In this document: in pieces, positions 36,769 to 46,711 of the stretch
How positions within the stretch are numbered: position 1 is the stretch's first letter
Layout of the letters: each line of letters starts with the position of its first letter
Origin: Ceratobasidium sp. AG-K
Lineage: Eukaryota; Basidiomycota; Agaricomycetes; Cantharellales; Ceratobasidiaceae
Assembly: GCA_037039685.1 (NCBI GenBank)
Contig: JAWNGF010000001.1
Coordinates: 1,674,001-1,738,000, forward strand
Reading direction: 5' to 3'
DNA length: 64,000 nt
Notes under the pieces: model-generated
The model's input: only the letters and a program-made list of their open reading frames with translations
The model's database searches: none
What the model was told of the DNA's origin: nothing
Position numbers and translations under genes: made by a program

Positions 36769-37165
36769 ATGGTTCTAGACATTCCAACGAGAGGTCCCAT
36801 TGAACAAGTCTCGGCTATTCGGTTGAGCCTGGAGCGCCGCACTGGTTTGAGCACTGCATACAGTGTGGAACAAACGGATTTCTCATGCTTAGAGGTGCGT
36901 GGTCGGCGTGTGTCTCCGGCTCTGCTCGCTATGGGAACCCAATGTCCGCCCGCAGCACACTTTCAATTACTTGAATGCGGCGCTAACGTGGCGCCAACAG
37001 CCCGTTGGCCGCATTGATCCAGTCAGCAAGCGACACGTTCTCGCCGAGGCGGAGCGCGAGAGCACCTTCCGGCGACTCGGGAACATCTGCGAATATCCGG
37101 AGTTGGCAGGGCGCATCAGTGAGCTGGCCATCAAACAGCGGCTGGCAGACACGAAGTATGAGTAA
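36769..37165 (+). CDS. Small two-exon protein, 96 residues, function unknown
   Basis: Exon 36769-36894 (42 codons, MVLDIPTRGPIEQVSAIRLS) and exon 37001-37165 join in phase 0 across a 106-base GT-AG intron, giving 96 residues. The second exon is helical and charged (VLAEAERESTFRRLGNICEY, ISELAIKQRLADTKYE). The pattern of alternating charged and hydrophobic residues, and full-length consistency of the two exons, argue for real coding. It looks like a small soluble helical adaptor or assembly-type protein, but I recognise no family. Its ATG lies only 25 bases after the isochorismatase stop on the same strand, so either the intergenic space is extremely short or the true first exon lies elsewhere. 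Confidence 0.55.
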
Positions 37166-37237
37166 ACGGCGGACTCGGGTGGTCATATGCGGGGTTCCGC
37201 GGACGGACTGTTAGGTGCCACGTATACCGCTCCGGCT

Positions 37238-37244
37238 TATATAA
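37238..37244 (+). promoter_or_regulatory. TATA box of the PDI gene
   Basis: TATATAA about 62 bases before the PDI ATG at 37306, with a pyrimidine-rich stretch in between. A CCACGT core lies about 20 bases further upstream and could be part of a stress-response site, but this is speculative. Confidence 0.55.
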
Positions 37245-37305
37245 CGCGTCCGGTACGCGCTGGTCACTCTATCCACCTACTCTTCTCCACACCGACACAT
37301 CCAAA

Positions 37306-39024
37306 AATGCGCCTGTCCACTGTCTTTGGTTCCGTTCTCGTTCTCGGCGCTGTGAGTAGCGTATTGACCGTTTAGATACGCCTAATTACTGACACTTGCC
37401 CTGTTTCAGTCGTTGGTCTCTGCTTCGGATGTCCTCGATTTGACCGGCGACAACTTTAAGTCTACCGTTGACGGCGAGGACTTGATCTTGGTCGAGTTCT
37501 TTGCCCCATGGTGCGGCCACTGCAAGGCCCTCGCTCCTCAATACGAAGAGGCCGCGACCGAGCTCAAGGCTGCTGGCATTAAGCTCGCCAAGGTTGATTG
37601 CGTTGACAACTCGGACCTCTGCCAGGCCAACAACGTTGGTGGCTACCCGTACGTGGCAATTAAAACCTCATTTAGTCTCGATGCTTACTTTTTAATCTAG
37701 GACTCTCAAGGTCTTCCGCAATGGCAAGGAGAAGGAGTACAGCGGCCCTCGCAAGGCCGATGGAATCATCAGCTACATGAAGAAGCAGGCTCTCCCTGCC
37801 CTCACTGAGGTCACTGCCGACAAGCATGCCCAGTTTATCAAGGATGACAAGGTCGTCGTTGTTGCCTACGTCACGTCCGACTCGGACTCTCTCGCAAAGA
37901 CCATCAAGGCTGTCGCCGAGGACCACCGCGACGACTACCTCTTTGGTGTTGCCACTGACGAGGAGGTGATGAAGGCGGCTGGTGTTACCGCCCCTGCTCT
38001 CGTTGTCTACAAGGTACGCAGCTCATATTTGGCCTCGGTTCCTGAAACTGACTCGATTTCAGACCTTCGATGATGGTCGCGTTGAACTTACCGACGTCAA
38101 GTCGGCCACCCCCGAGTCTGTTGCTGCATTTGTCAAGGAGAACGCGGTTCCCTCCTCGATGAGGTCAGCGGCGAGAACTACTCCACCTACGCCCAGTCTG
38201 GTCTTCCTCTTGCCTACCTTTTCCTCGACCCCACCGAGGCCAACAGGGCCGAGAAGATTGCTGAAATCACCCCCGTCGCGAAGAAGTTCAAGGGCAAGGT
38301 CAACTTTGTTTGGATCGACGCCATCAAGTTTGCTGAGCACGCCAAGGCGCTCAACCTCATGGAGGCCAAGTGGCCCGCGTTTGTCCTCGATGACATGCCC
38401 AACTCGCTCAAGTACCCTCACGACCAGTCTACCGAGGTCGCTGCTGCTTCCGTTACCGATCTCGTCGAGGGCTTCCTCTCTGGCTCTCTGAAGCCCATGC
38501 TCAAGTCCGACCCCGTTCCCGAGTCCAACGATGGCCCCGTCTTCACCTTGGTCGGAAGCCAATTCGATGAGGTTGTCTTTGACGATTCCAAGGACGTCTT
38601 TGCCGAGTTTTACGCCCCATGGTGCGGACACTGCAAGAAGCTCTCTCCCATCTGGGACCAGCTCGGCGAACACTTTGCCGGCAACAAGGACAAGTTCACT
38701 CTGTACGTTTACCTGCCTTGGGTCCTGGCATTTCACTAACTACTTTATAGTCTCAAGATGGACGCCACCACCAACGACCTCCCCAAGTCTGCTGGATTCA
38801 AGATTGCTGGCTTCCCCACTCTCAAGTTCAAGCCGGCTGGTTCCAAGGAATTCATCGACTACGAGGGTGACCGTTCTCTCGAGTCCCTCATCGAGTTTGT
38901 CCAGAACAACGCGAAGAACAAGCTCGTCGTCGAGAAGGTTGCATCGACCGAGACTGTCGCGTCTGCTACCTCGGCTGCTACCCCCACCGCCGAGGCTGAT
39001 GAGCACACCCACGAGGAGCTATAG
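37306..39024 (+). CDS. PDI1: Protein disulfide isomerase (frame broken once)
   Basis: ER oxidoreductase that forms and reshuffles disulfides. A signal peptide (MRLSTVFGSVLVLGA, spliced to SLVSASDVLDLT) precedes the classic a-b-b'-a' layout. Both active sites are intact: EFFAPWCGHCKALAPQYEEA near 37495 and EFYAPWCGHCKKLSPIWDQL near 38605. The C-terminus ends HTHEEL, an ER-retrieval signal of the HDEL class. Introns at about 37351-37409, 37650-37699, 38012-38062 and 38704-38751. In the b' domain the frame breaks at 38150-38152: the first part runs to FVKENAVP, and LLDEVSGENYSTYAQSGL follows in a different frame, with no intron possible. A CCC where CCCC is expected explains it. Read literally, translation would leave the family and stop at 38491, losing the second active site and retention signal. 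Very probably an assembly error. Confidence 0.92.
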
Positions 39025-39175
39025 ATGACTATTCACGAGCACAAAATTTTTGGGACTTTCCCTGTTCACCTGTAGTACTAGTCGCTGTTAAATATTGAAC
39101 TCTTTCACATCATACTACACAACTTGGGTCGTGACAATGTTCAGCATGACATTCATATAAACAGGCTCCACATTT

Positions 39176-40902
39176 CTATGCAAGATACTTGGTGAGAGCG
39201 GAAAGGCGTTCACCGGCCAACCTGAGCGTGTCTTCGTCCTTGCAGAATGCAAATCGGATATACGCCTCTCCAATATTCCTATGTTCTTCGCAATAAAACT
39301 ACGTGGCGCGTGAGATGAAGAAGAAGTCTATCGGGCCGATGACAGCTCACCTCGCTAACCGGGATCGTCGATACGCCGATTTCCTGTGCGATGAACCAGC
39401 TAGCCCTGCGCGAGCGTGAGAAACAGAGCCACGCCAAGGAATTCAACATACCTAAAGTCCTTGCCACGTCCGTCCAGGGACGACGGGTAGTTGTAATCCT
39501 CGGGAATCTTGAGCTTCGAAATATCCTACAACCCACATTCCATCGCTGCAACTTGACTTGAATACCGTACTCACTACAAGCGCAAAGTAGCTCCCCTCGG
39601 GCAGGGTGTACGGCAACCCAAGCTTGTCAAACACATCTAGGAGGAGGTCCCGACGGGCGAGGTACTCTTTTCGCTGGGTTTCGAAAAAGTTGCGTTTGCC
39701 GGCTTGTTCGAGTCCGGCTGCGGCGGCTTCTTGGAGTGGCGAGTTGGTGCAGAATACGATGCGGGTCGTTGCCGCCAGAGTGGGACCGATGAGGGACGGC
39801 GGGCCAATGAGCCAGCCGATGCGCCAGCCGGTGGCGGCAAAGGACTCTGATGGGATGTGAGTACGAGTAACTCGAGTGTGCATGTACTTACTCCCAGCCG
39901 AGCCGACGGTGACTGTGCGTTCCCACATTCCAGGGAGAGTAGCGATGCGTATATGCTCCTTGCCATCAAACACCAGGCAATCGTACTGGGCCGTGTTAGT
40001 TGATGCCAACGCATATACGGACGTTACTCACCACCTCGTCCGACATGACAATCAAATTAAACTCTTTCGCCAACTCTGCAATCGCCTCGAGCTCCTCACG
40101 CGTAAAGACCTTGCCAACAGGATTATGCGGCGTATTGACAATGATCATCTTGGTCTTGGACGTAATAGCATTCCGGAGCTCGTTGAAATCAAGCGTCCAC
40201 TCTGCGCTCGTGTACTTGGCCCGAGAAGCGCTCGAAGCCTTGGGTGGATGAAGCGGTACATAAACAGGTACACCCGCGTTAAACGTGACCGAGGGCAGAT
40301 ACTGGTCGAAAAACGGCTCAAACATGATGACTTCATCGCCCGGATTGAGAAAAGCGGTGAACATTGAGTATTGTCCTGCCCCGCAAATTCAGTCTCGAAT
40401 GTATTGAGATAAGAGTGACCTTGCCTTCGTTGGCGCCGCTTGTCACCAGTATCTCGCTTTCGACGTCCAATGGGCGCCCGAGGTTGGGAAACTCGGGGCT
40501 GTAATGGTCTCGGATCGCCTCGCGCAGGCGCAGGCGGCCTTTGGGGTGCGAGTAGTGGTTCGCTGCGACGGTTGCGAGTGCCGTGTCTGCGGCTTCCTTG
40601 ATCCATTGAGGGGGTGAAAAGTTCATGTATCCTTGCCCGAGGTTGATGCAGTCGGCCGGGAGATTCGCGGCACTGTCGGGAGTTGAGCGACGCAGAGACG
40701 AGTGGTTGTGCACCTACTTGTAGATGGACCATACATCCTGGGCCATCGCACGACCCGTATGCATGCGCTCTGCGACCGGGGGGTGCGGCGCGGGTGTACT
40801 GTTACTAGCCATGGTTCGTGCAAGAGTCAAGGTGGGGGGTAAGATGCGAGTCAGTCGTGAACGGGTGGAGTATAAAGCACGCAATGAGCCCGAGCGAATC
40901 AT
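39176..40902 (-). CDS. Kynurenine aminotransferase / cysteine-S-conjugate beta-lyase-type PLP enzyme
   Basis: Fold-type I, class I/II aminotransferase, closest to fungal Bna3 and animal KYAT enzymes, which transaminate kynurenine and glutamine-type donors. Conserved segments: INLGQGYMNFSPPQWIKEAA, HYSHPKGRLRLREAI, VTSGANEG, FEPFFDQYLPSVTFNAGVP, NTPHNPVGKVFTREEL, VMSDEVYDCLVFDG. The PLP lysine is rebuilt across an intron (GSAG-KSFAATGWRIGW; intron about 39848-39890). The C-terminal exon reads FYCEEHRNIGEAYIRFAFCK and ends YLA, stop at 39178-39176. I start at 40902 (MIRSGSLRALYSTRSRLTRI), an Arg/Ser/Leu-rich, acid-free leader typical of mitochondrial import; an internal Met (MASNSTPAPHPP) could give a cytosolic form. 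Confidence 0.9.
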
Positions 40903-41076
40903 GCAGCACTGCAGTCGTCGCTAAACTCAGAATCAAATACGCATCGGCCGATTAGAAATCACGGGGGCTGTATGTCAAGGCTTCTGTGCTTAGATTATCG
41001 AGTGTATAAATACAGATCTAGTTTTGGAAGCCTGTATCCTATGCGAAACCGCTATATTTCCGCGGGGTATATTGTC

Positions 41077-42531
41077 CTACAGCGAGTTCAGATCGAACCC
41101 GCTTCCCCTGGAGTTCCCACTGCGATAGTTCCGTGCAGCCTTGACAAATGGCCGCGGAGGCGGAAAAGCACTCGGGGAAGGGAACACATGGTCCCCAACC
41201 TTGGACGGTGGTTCGGGAACTAAGAATAACAGTCAGATCTGAATCACTTGATCGATGTGAATACGTACTTTTGCCCTTCTTTACAACGGGAGCAATGGCC
41301 GCGCTCTCACTGACGGCACGAGAATGGAAGGCCGGAGCAGGTGCAGCAGGTGCAGGCACCGCAGCAGACACTGGTCGAGCGACAGGCGGTGGTGGAGCCC
41401 GGCTCGGAGGCGGCGCAGGCGCGGCGCGAGCAGGTGGATCAGCCGACGCGGGCCGGATTGGAGGGCCACCGAGGTCTCTGCGAATAGCCGTCGGAGCCGC
41501 GATGGGTTCAGGTTCTGCAGGCGGTGAAGGAGATCGGGTATAGGAGGATACCGCTCGGTTCCGAACAGGCGGTGGTGGTGCTGGATGGCGACTGGGAGGA
41601 GCGGGTGGAGGTAGCCTCGGTGCAGCCGTCGGTGGTGCGCTGGTTGGAGGCGGAGGTACGGCCCGCGCAGGAAGTGAAGGAGGCGCACGAGGCGGCGCGG
41701 ATGGTGGGCCGCTGGGAGGAGGTGGGACTTTTCGCCCAGGTAGTGCCGGAGCAGCAGTGTTGTTCCGGGCTGGAGGGGGAGGGGGGACCGCTCGTATCGG
41801 TGTACTTGTTTCAGGCGAAGGGGGACGGATGGACGGTCCCCGCGCTGGAAGCGAGGGCGGGGGCCTGGGAGGAGCTGCTGGAGGCGCGGGTGGTGCAGCG
41901 GGCGGGCGTGGAGGAGCAGCAGGCGGGGCTGTTGGTGGTCGAGGGGGCGCACTGACCGGAGGGGGCGCAGGTGATGGCCTTGGAGGCGGAGCCGCTGGTG
42001 GCCTGGTTGGAGGGGCTGCAGCAGGCCTTGGAGGTGGCGCACGAGGTGGCGTAGGTGCGGCCGGGGGTGCTGGGGGTGCAACAGGCGGTCTCGGAGGCGC
42101 AGACGTTGGTGGGGGCGGTGCTGGTGGTAGTCTCGGCGGCGGAGCAGCGGGGGGGGCGGGAGGGGCCCTTGGAGGTGGTGCAGAGGGAGGCGGGGGTGGA
42201 GCGGCGGTTCTTGGAACCGTAGGTGGTTTAGCCAGAGGCGGGCCTCGAGCAGCTGGTAAAGTCGCGTGAGATGAAGCGCAGTTGTCGATCAACAGCACTT
42301 ACCAGGCCCATTCTGTCCTGCCGATTTCAGCTTGGGAATCCCCCCAGCAAACAGTCCACCTAGTTGAGGGCCCATTGACGCTGCGGCTGCCGCAACCCCT
42401 CCTGCCCCTCCTGCCCCTCCTCCTGGAGCCGGTTTCGAGGTACCATCGACGGCCGGCGCGGAACGGTCATTTGTTTCTGCCTTTTTGAGCTTCTTGCCAG
42501 CCTGGATAGCGGCAAGCAGACTACTATCCAT
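41077..42531 (-). CDS. VRP1: Verprolin / WASP-interacting protein
   Basis: Actin-regulating adaptor that binds monomeric actin and WASP to promote endocytosis and polarised growth. Starts MDSSLLAAIQAGKKLKKAET, a WH2 actin-binding motif placed at the extreme N-terminus as in verprolins (start ATG 42531-42529). A Gly-rich linker (GGGAGGAGGVAAAAAS) follows, then about 300 residues of Pro/Ala blocks such as PPTVPRTAAPPPPPSAPPP, suitable for profilin and SH3 binding. The last exon, after an intron around 41222-41269, reads FPSPSAFPPPRPFVKAARNY and SGNSRGSGFDLNSL, resembling the WASP-binding tail. Another intron lies at about 42255-42301. Length is about 445 residues. The repetitive Pro/Ala coding creates long but meaningless Gly-rich open frames on the other strand. 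Confidence 0.9.
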
Positions 42532-43014
42532 TGCGCGGTGGGTGAAGGGATGGTGTCGTGGTCGCGTACTTGTACTGACGTAGAGCACAGCCACAGTTTA
42601 TGTGATCGCAGCGCGCGATCCGCTATGCGATCCTGTGCCCTACCACCGCAGCCAGCGAACGACTGTGGACTCCATGCTTGACACTAGGCTCAACACTGTA
42701 CTCCAAGGAACACCCTCTGAGACTCGGCGAAACATCTGCATGTTGGACCCGACCTTCTGCGCTTCATGATCGAATACGCGGTATTTTAATTGCGACCTTT
42801 ATTCCTCCCAAGCTTAAATTCTATACACGTCTGCTCCCGCCGATGGTCGCATGGACACTGGAGACCCTTGAGGAATTTCGCGCGTGTGGTGTTGTGTCAG
42901 GGCCCAAACAGGCCGCCGAATTTGCGCCCATCTCCGGGAGATATAAACAAGGTACGCACCAAACACTTGCTCGGCAAACACCCGCCTCCCCCCCTCTCAT
43001 CCCTCCTACCCGCC
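42532..43014. other. Divergent intergenic region between VRP1 and the TPR-like gene
   Basis: About 480 bases serving as promoter for both neighbours. Toward the right there is a C-rich tract directly before the ATG at 43015 and a GATATAAAC element at about 42939-42947. No coding frame is convincing. Confidence 0.55.
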
Positions 43015-43571
43015 ATGCGCACCTCTCGAAGCGCCAAACTAGCGCCTACCCGCTCCTCACCCTATCCCAAGCGCGAGCGCACCAAGCCTACCCGGCCCAC
43101 TCTGGCTCCAACCTCCAAACCAGCCGAGTCAGCCCCCCCAGCGTCTCCCCCGAGACGTCGCAAATCCAAGAAACCAGACATGGCATCTGTTCCCCCACCC
43201 ACACTCAACTCGCCCCTGTTTAAAGGAGTCAACCCCGCCTATTTGGCACGGGCCATGCGGTCCATTGCCCGTGGAAACTATGCCGACGCACATGGCTTTC
43301 TCCACCTGTGCGTCGTCCAGGCTCGCAACGCCGCTGCAGAGCGTGGACGAGTCAGCTCGCTCGTTGTGTGTTTGCTCATGCTCTACTCGGACAATTGGCT
43401 GCGTCTGGGAATCCCGGCCGTGCCGTCGACAGTATGGAGGACGCTCTGATCGCCCAGGAGCAGATTGGCGACGAGTCGGACGAGGATAGACGCTTGGCGG
43501 CGGAGGCCGGTCTCGAGCTTCGGCAGTTGATGCAACCCAAGAAGCGCGAGGTCAACACTGAATCAGAGTGA
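43015..43571 (+). CDS. Small TPR-like helical protein (frame ambiguous)
   Basis: Unnamed protein of about 180 residues. ATG at 43015 (MRTSRSAKLAPTRSSPYPKR); the first 60 residues are basic and Pro/Ser-rich. An ordered part follows: FKGVNPAYLARAMRSIARGN, YADAHGFLHLCVVQARNAAA, then in another frame VFAHALLGQLAASGNPGRAV, DSMEDALIAQEQIGDESDED and LELRQLMQPKKREVN. The helix-turn-helix spacing (ALLG-L-x-G-P-A-x-x-A) resembles tetratricopeptide repeats. The frame changes at the GTGTGT tract about 43363-43371. Either two bases too many are present, or a 65-base intron 43368-43432 is used, which would cut out the TPR-like segment. Function unknown. Confidence 0.6.
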
Positions 43572-43895
43572 CAGCTCAACATTCCTTTCTTGCGCTTGAC
43601 ATTTCGTTCATATTTTTTGGACTACGCTCATTCACTTGGATCCTAGGACTTTCACCATTGTACTCGTATGTTGAACTGAACTCGGAACTTGTCGGACTAT
43701 CTGGACTGTAACAGTGTACACTAGCATTTTCACCAATCCATTCCTCTCAATCATCAAACGAGTGTGTTTTCGTTCAGAGGCTATGTACAGAGGCGCGGTG
43801 GGCATACAGTTGGTACAAGTACGAAGACGAATCGAAATACACTGCAGCCTGCATTCTACGAAAATATTTACCTCTTGTTTCAACAAAAATCGAAA
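43572..43895. other. Convergent 3' intergenic region
   Basis: About 320 bases between a plus-strand and a minus-strand 3' end. AT-rich, no coding signal on either strand, no repeat noticed. Confidence 0.55.
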
Positions 43896-46042
43896 TCAAA
43901 TTCTCCTCGTCTGCTCCTGCGTAAGCCTAATCCCCGTCGGCGAGCCAGTTGACTTTGCTCCAAACGTCGCCATCCTAACCAACCCTGTCGGCCGCGGCGG
44001 AGTATGCAAGTAATCCCGCGTTTCGTAGTTCACCGATTGACTGCCCATCGAATAGTGCCTCAAGTCAGGCCCAGTGTACCCGTGCGAATGCGAGGACGTG
44101 ACGTGGGAGACGGTTTTCATCGTAGACGCCGATTCCGGACGCGAGGCGCGGGATTTTTGAGTTGGGCTGGCGGTGCTGGCCGGGCGACGGATGACGTCTG
44201 AGCCGTAGACGATCGAGCTCCCGCTAGGGGAATCGGCGGGCCGGAGGTAGCCCTTTTATTCCGGGCGCAGGGAGTTGCGCCGCACTGGCCGATGGTTTAG
44301 GCACTGGCAGAGATTTCTGGGAAAGTGACAAGCGGCCGAGAGACGCTGCGTCCGAGCCAGATGCGTTGCTGATGTTCGATGGCTGCTGCGAGGTTCTCGG
44401 CATGAGCTTGGGCGACCCCACGAGCTTTGGCTGGTAGATCCCGTAGGGGATGGCAGGCATCGGCTCGATATCGTGGCTCTTGAACGCAAACGAGACAATC
44501 GCCCCACGTACACTCCGCGCTTCCGCCTCCGAGTCGTAGCTAATATGACTAGCGCGAAGGTCCTTTGACTTGGGAGTCGCCTGACGCTTGGGAGCCGGCT
44601 CCGAAGGGACGAGGGATGACTTGCGAGTGGGAGTAGTGGGAAGGAGCGAGGCTGGTTTGTCCGACTTGTTCGCACTAGGCTCTTGCTCGGATACTATGGA
44701 ACGATCATCGTCAGGCTGGCTATCCCTGGGGAATGTAAGGACGCTGGTTCGGTGCGAGGCTGTCATTCTGAAACTACTGGCGTCGGTGGGCTTGGTGGGG
44801 TGGTGATTGAATGCAGCTAATTCGTCGCGTCAGTCGGTTGCCTTGAGCACCACAACGCCCTACATACCTAGGACCAGCAACGTGCCAAGGCTGAATGGGA
44901 TGAACTCAGCCGCGAGATTAATCGACATGGCGGAAGGCAGAAGCATGAGAAGGTCGAGGATGAGGATACTAGCTACTCGAGCAACGCGAACATCCATCAT
45001 GATTTCCACCTAGTAACCAAGTGAGCGCCGGGAATTTTAGGTGGTTATATGCATACCTTGTGGTGAAACTGGAGGAATTCTGGAACGAGCAGGAAGAATA
45101 TACGCCCCATAAAGTACAACTCCAGGGTAATATTCAACAGGCTGACGATCAACGATGTGACCAGAAAGCTACAACCAAGTCAGGCCACATTGTAGACCAG
45201 GAGACTGATTATTGCTTACTGTCGGCGATAGCACAATGAGACACTTGGGAGCTCAGGTACATCCCTTGTCGCACCAATCGAAATAGTGACATGAGCCAAG
45301 GTAGCTCCTTCATCCGGGCTAGTTAGTATCACATGCAAGGTACCATCATAAAGGTGTTGACGTACCAAATGACAGAACCAACACGATCCAGGAAACTACC
45401 CGCTCGACCATGCCGGTTCCGAGCCGCTTCAAGTCAAATGTAATCTAACACAATTGAATCGGGGAGTCAGGGCCAAGCTCCCACAATACCCGGCGTAACC
45501 ACTTACCCGGAGCAACCCAGCTAGCTTAGCGCAGGCAACGCTAATCCCGGCCCATGCCACAACAATAATACAAAGCACGTCCTGGCCTGACCTCTGGAAG
45601 TCCAGCAGCGAGAGGAAGCTCATGAGTACTCCCAGAGTAAAGGCTATCGTGAGCACAACCGACAAATGGCGGGTTCCTTCCGGTCGGTCAGACTGATCCG
45701 TAGAGCCATGGAGCGTATTGTGCAGCCAGTTTTGAACATGGTTTCCTTCAACGTCTGAGGATTTTTCTTGACGTTCGGCAATGGTGACCAGCATGGGCCG
45801 CCTCAAGACTGCCCGGAGGAACTGCGCAGTCCAGGGGTGTCGAAGGGTCGCAAGAACGAGGTAGCGAAGGCAAGAAATAAAAGTCGATCCGAGAAAGAAT
45901 GCTACAATCGTGCGACTGTGTGCGCAGTCAGAATCTCAAATAGTGGTATTAGCTGCGGGTGGTCAACTCACAGGTCGGGCCGTTCGACAAACTCTCGTGA
46001 AGAGGGGTTTTCTACTCGCACACGTTCAAGCATGTCCAACAT
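43896..46042 (-). CDS. Multi-pass membrane protein with disordered Ser/Pro-rich cytoplasmic tail
   Basis: Start ATG at 46042-46040 (MLDMLERVRVENPSSREFVE). The first exon splices at a GTGAGT donor onto RTIVAFFLGSTFISCLRYLV. Further hydrophobic segments: LSVVLTIAFTLGVLMSFLSL, DVLCIIVVAWAGISVACAKL, and MMDVRVARVASILILDLLML continuing to FIPFSLGTLLVL, so at least four to six transmembrane helices. The C-terminal 250 residues are Ser/Pro-rich (TPTRKSSLVPSEPAPKRQAT). I place a last 52-base intron (about 44242-44293, with CTAAAC) that joins to GYLRPADSPSGSSIVYGSDV and carries the frame to the stop at 43896; without it translation ends at 44224. Sequence between about 45020 and 45420 holds more small exons that I could not order with certainty. 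No family recognised. Confidence 0.65.
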
Positions 46043-46711
46043 CGCCGTATGCAGACTCACCTATTCCCATATCGGCCAATGAGGTTGCGTATGAATCGAG
46101 GAAAGACATGTCGAAGATCAACAAAAAAAAAAAGTGGGCCGGCCTTGTGAAGAATCAAAGTAAAGAATGTAGAGACCAGCTCAGCGGTCAAAAGAACACA
46201 ATCAGTAGGGCATGCAAGAGTTTGAACAGTCAGGCGAGTTTAAAAGCAGGACGCCATTCGATGAGATCTGAAAAGGCCGTCGTGGAAGGAAACAGGGTGT
46301 ATATAAACCTCTCCGCACGGTGGCTGTTGTATCCCCGCTTCTGGGGATTCTATTATGAGACCATAGAAGCGGTTCACGGCAACCATTCCTAATGCGGCAA
46401 GTGATAGTTACCAAGTGAGAAGGAAGTTCTATTTATCAGCAGGCACGGAGGGCAGATCTGACGCAGGTGTCCTGGCTGGACAAAATGTGACAAATGTCGA
46501 GCAACTTATCCTTTGTGTCGACACCGAGCATTATACAAGAACACAGGGTCACGTTCGATGAATTTTCGGTCATGTTGACGTATTTTCAAATCATAACCCT
46601 CGCAGAGGAAAGTTTAAACCAGCATGCATTGCATTTAGTCAAGCTGAAATCCGTGTGGCAACCAACACGAAATGCCATCGAAACCAAGTGAGAGATACGT
46701 AACTGCGGAGC
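46043..46711. other. Intergenic between membrane-protein gene and ferric reductase 3' end
   Basis: About 670 bases. Contains an 11-base A run at 46123-46133 and a GTGTATATAAAC element near 46297-46308 on the plus strand, but no plus-strand gene follows it. Nothing else recognised. Confidence 0.5.

Noticed and set aside
41757..42269. Long Gly-rich open frame on the plus strand
   Set aside because: It is the mirror of the Pro/Ala-coding exon of verprolin; CCN codons on one strand give GGN on the other.
44224..44300. Frame shift by a single G in the membrane-protein tail
   Set aside because: A 52-base GT-AG intron with a CTAAAC branch sequence explains the frame change without an indel, so I treated it as an intron.
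46123..46133. A-run as a retrotransposon poly-A tail
   Set aside because: No target-site duplication, no reverse transcriptase or other element sequence beside it.
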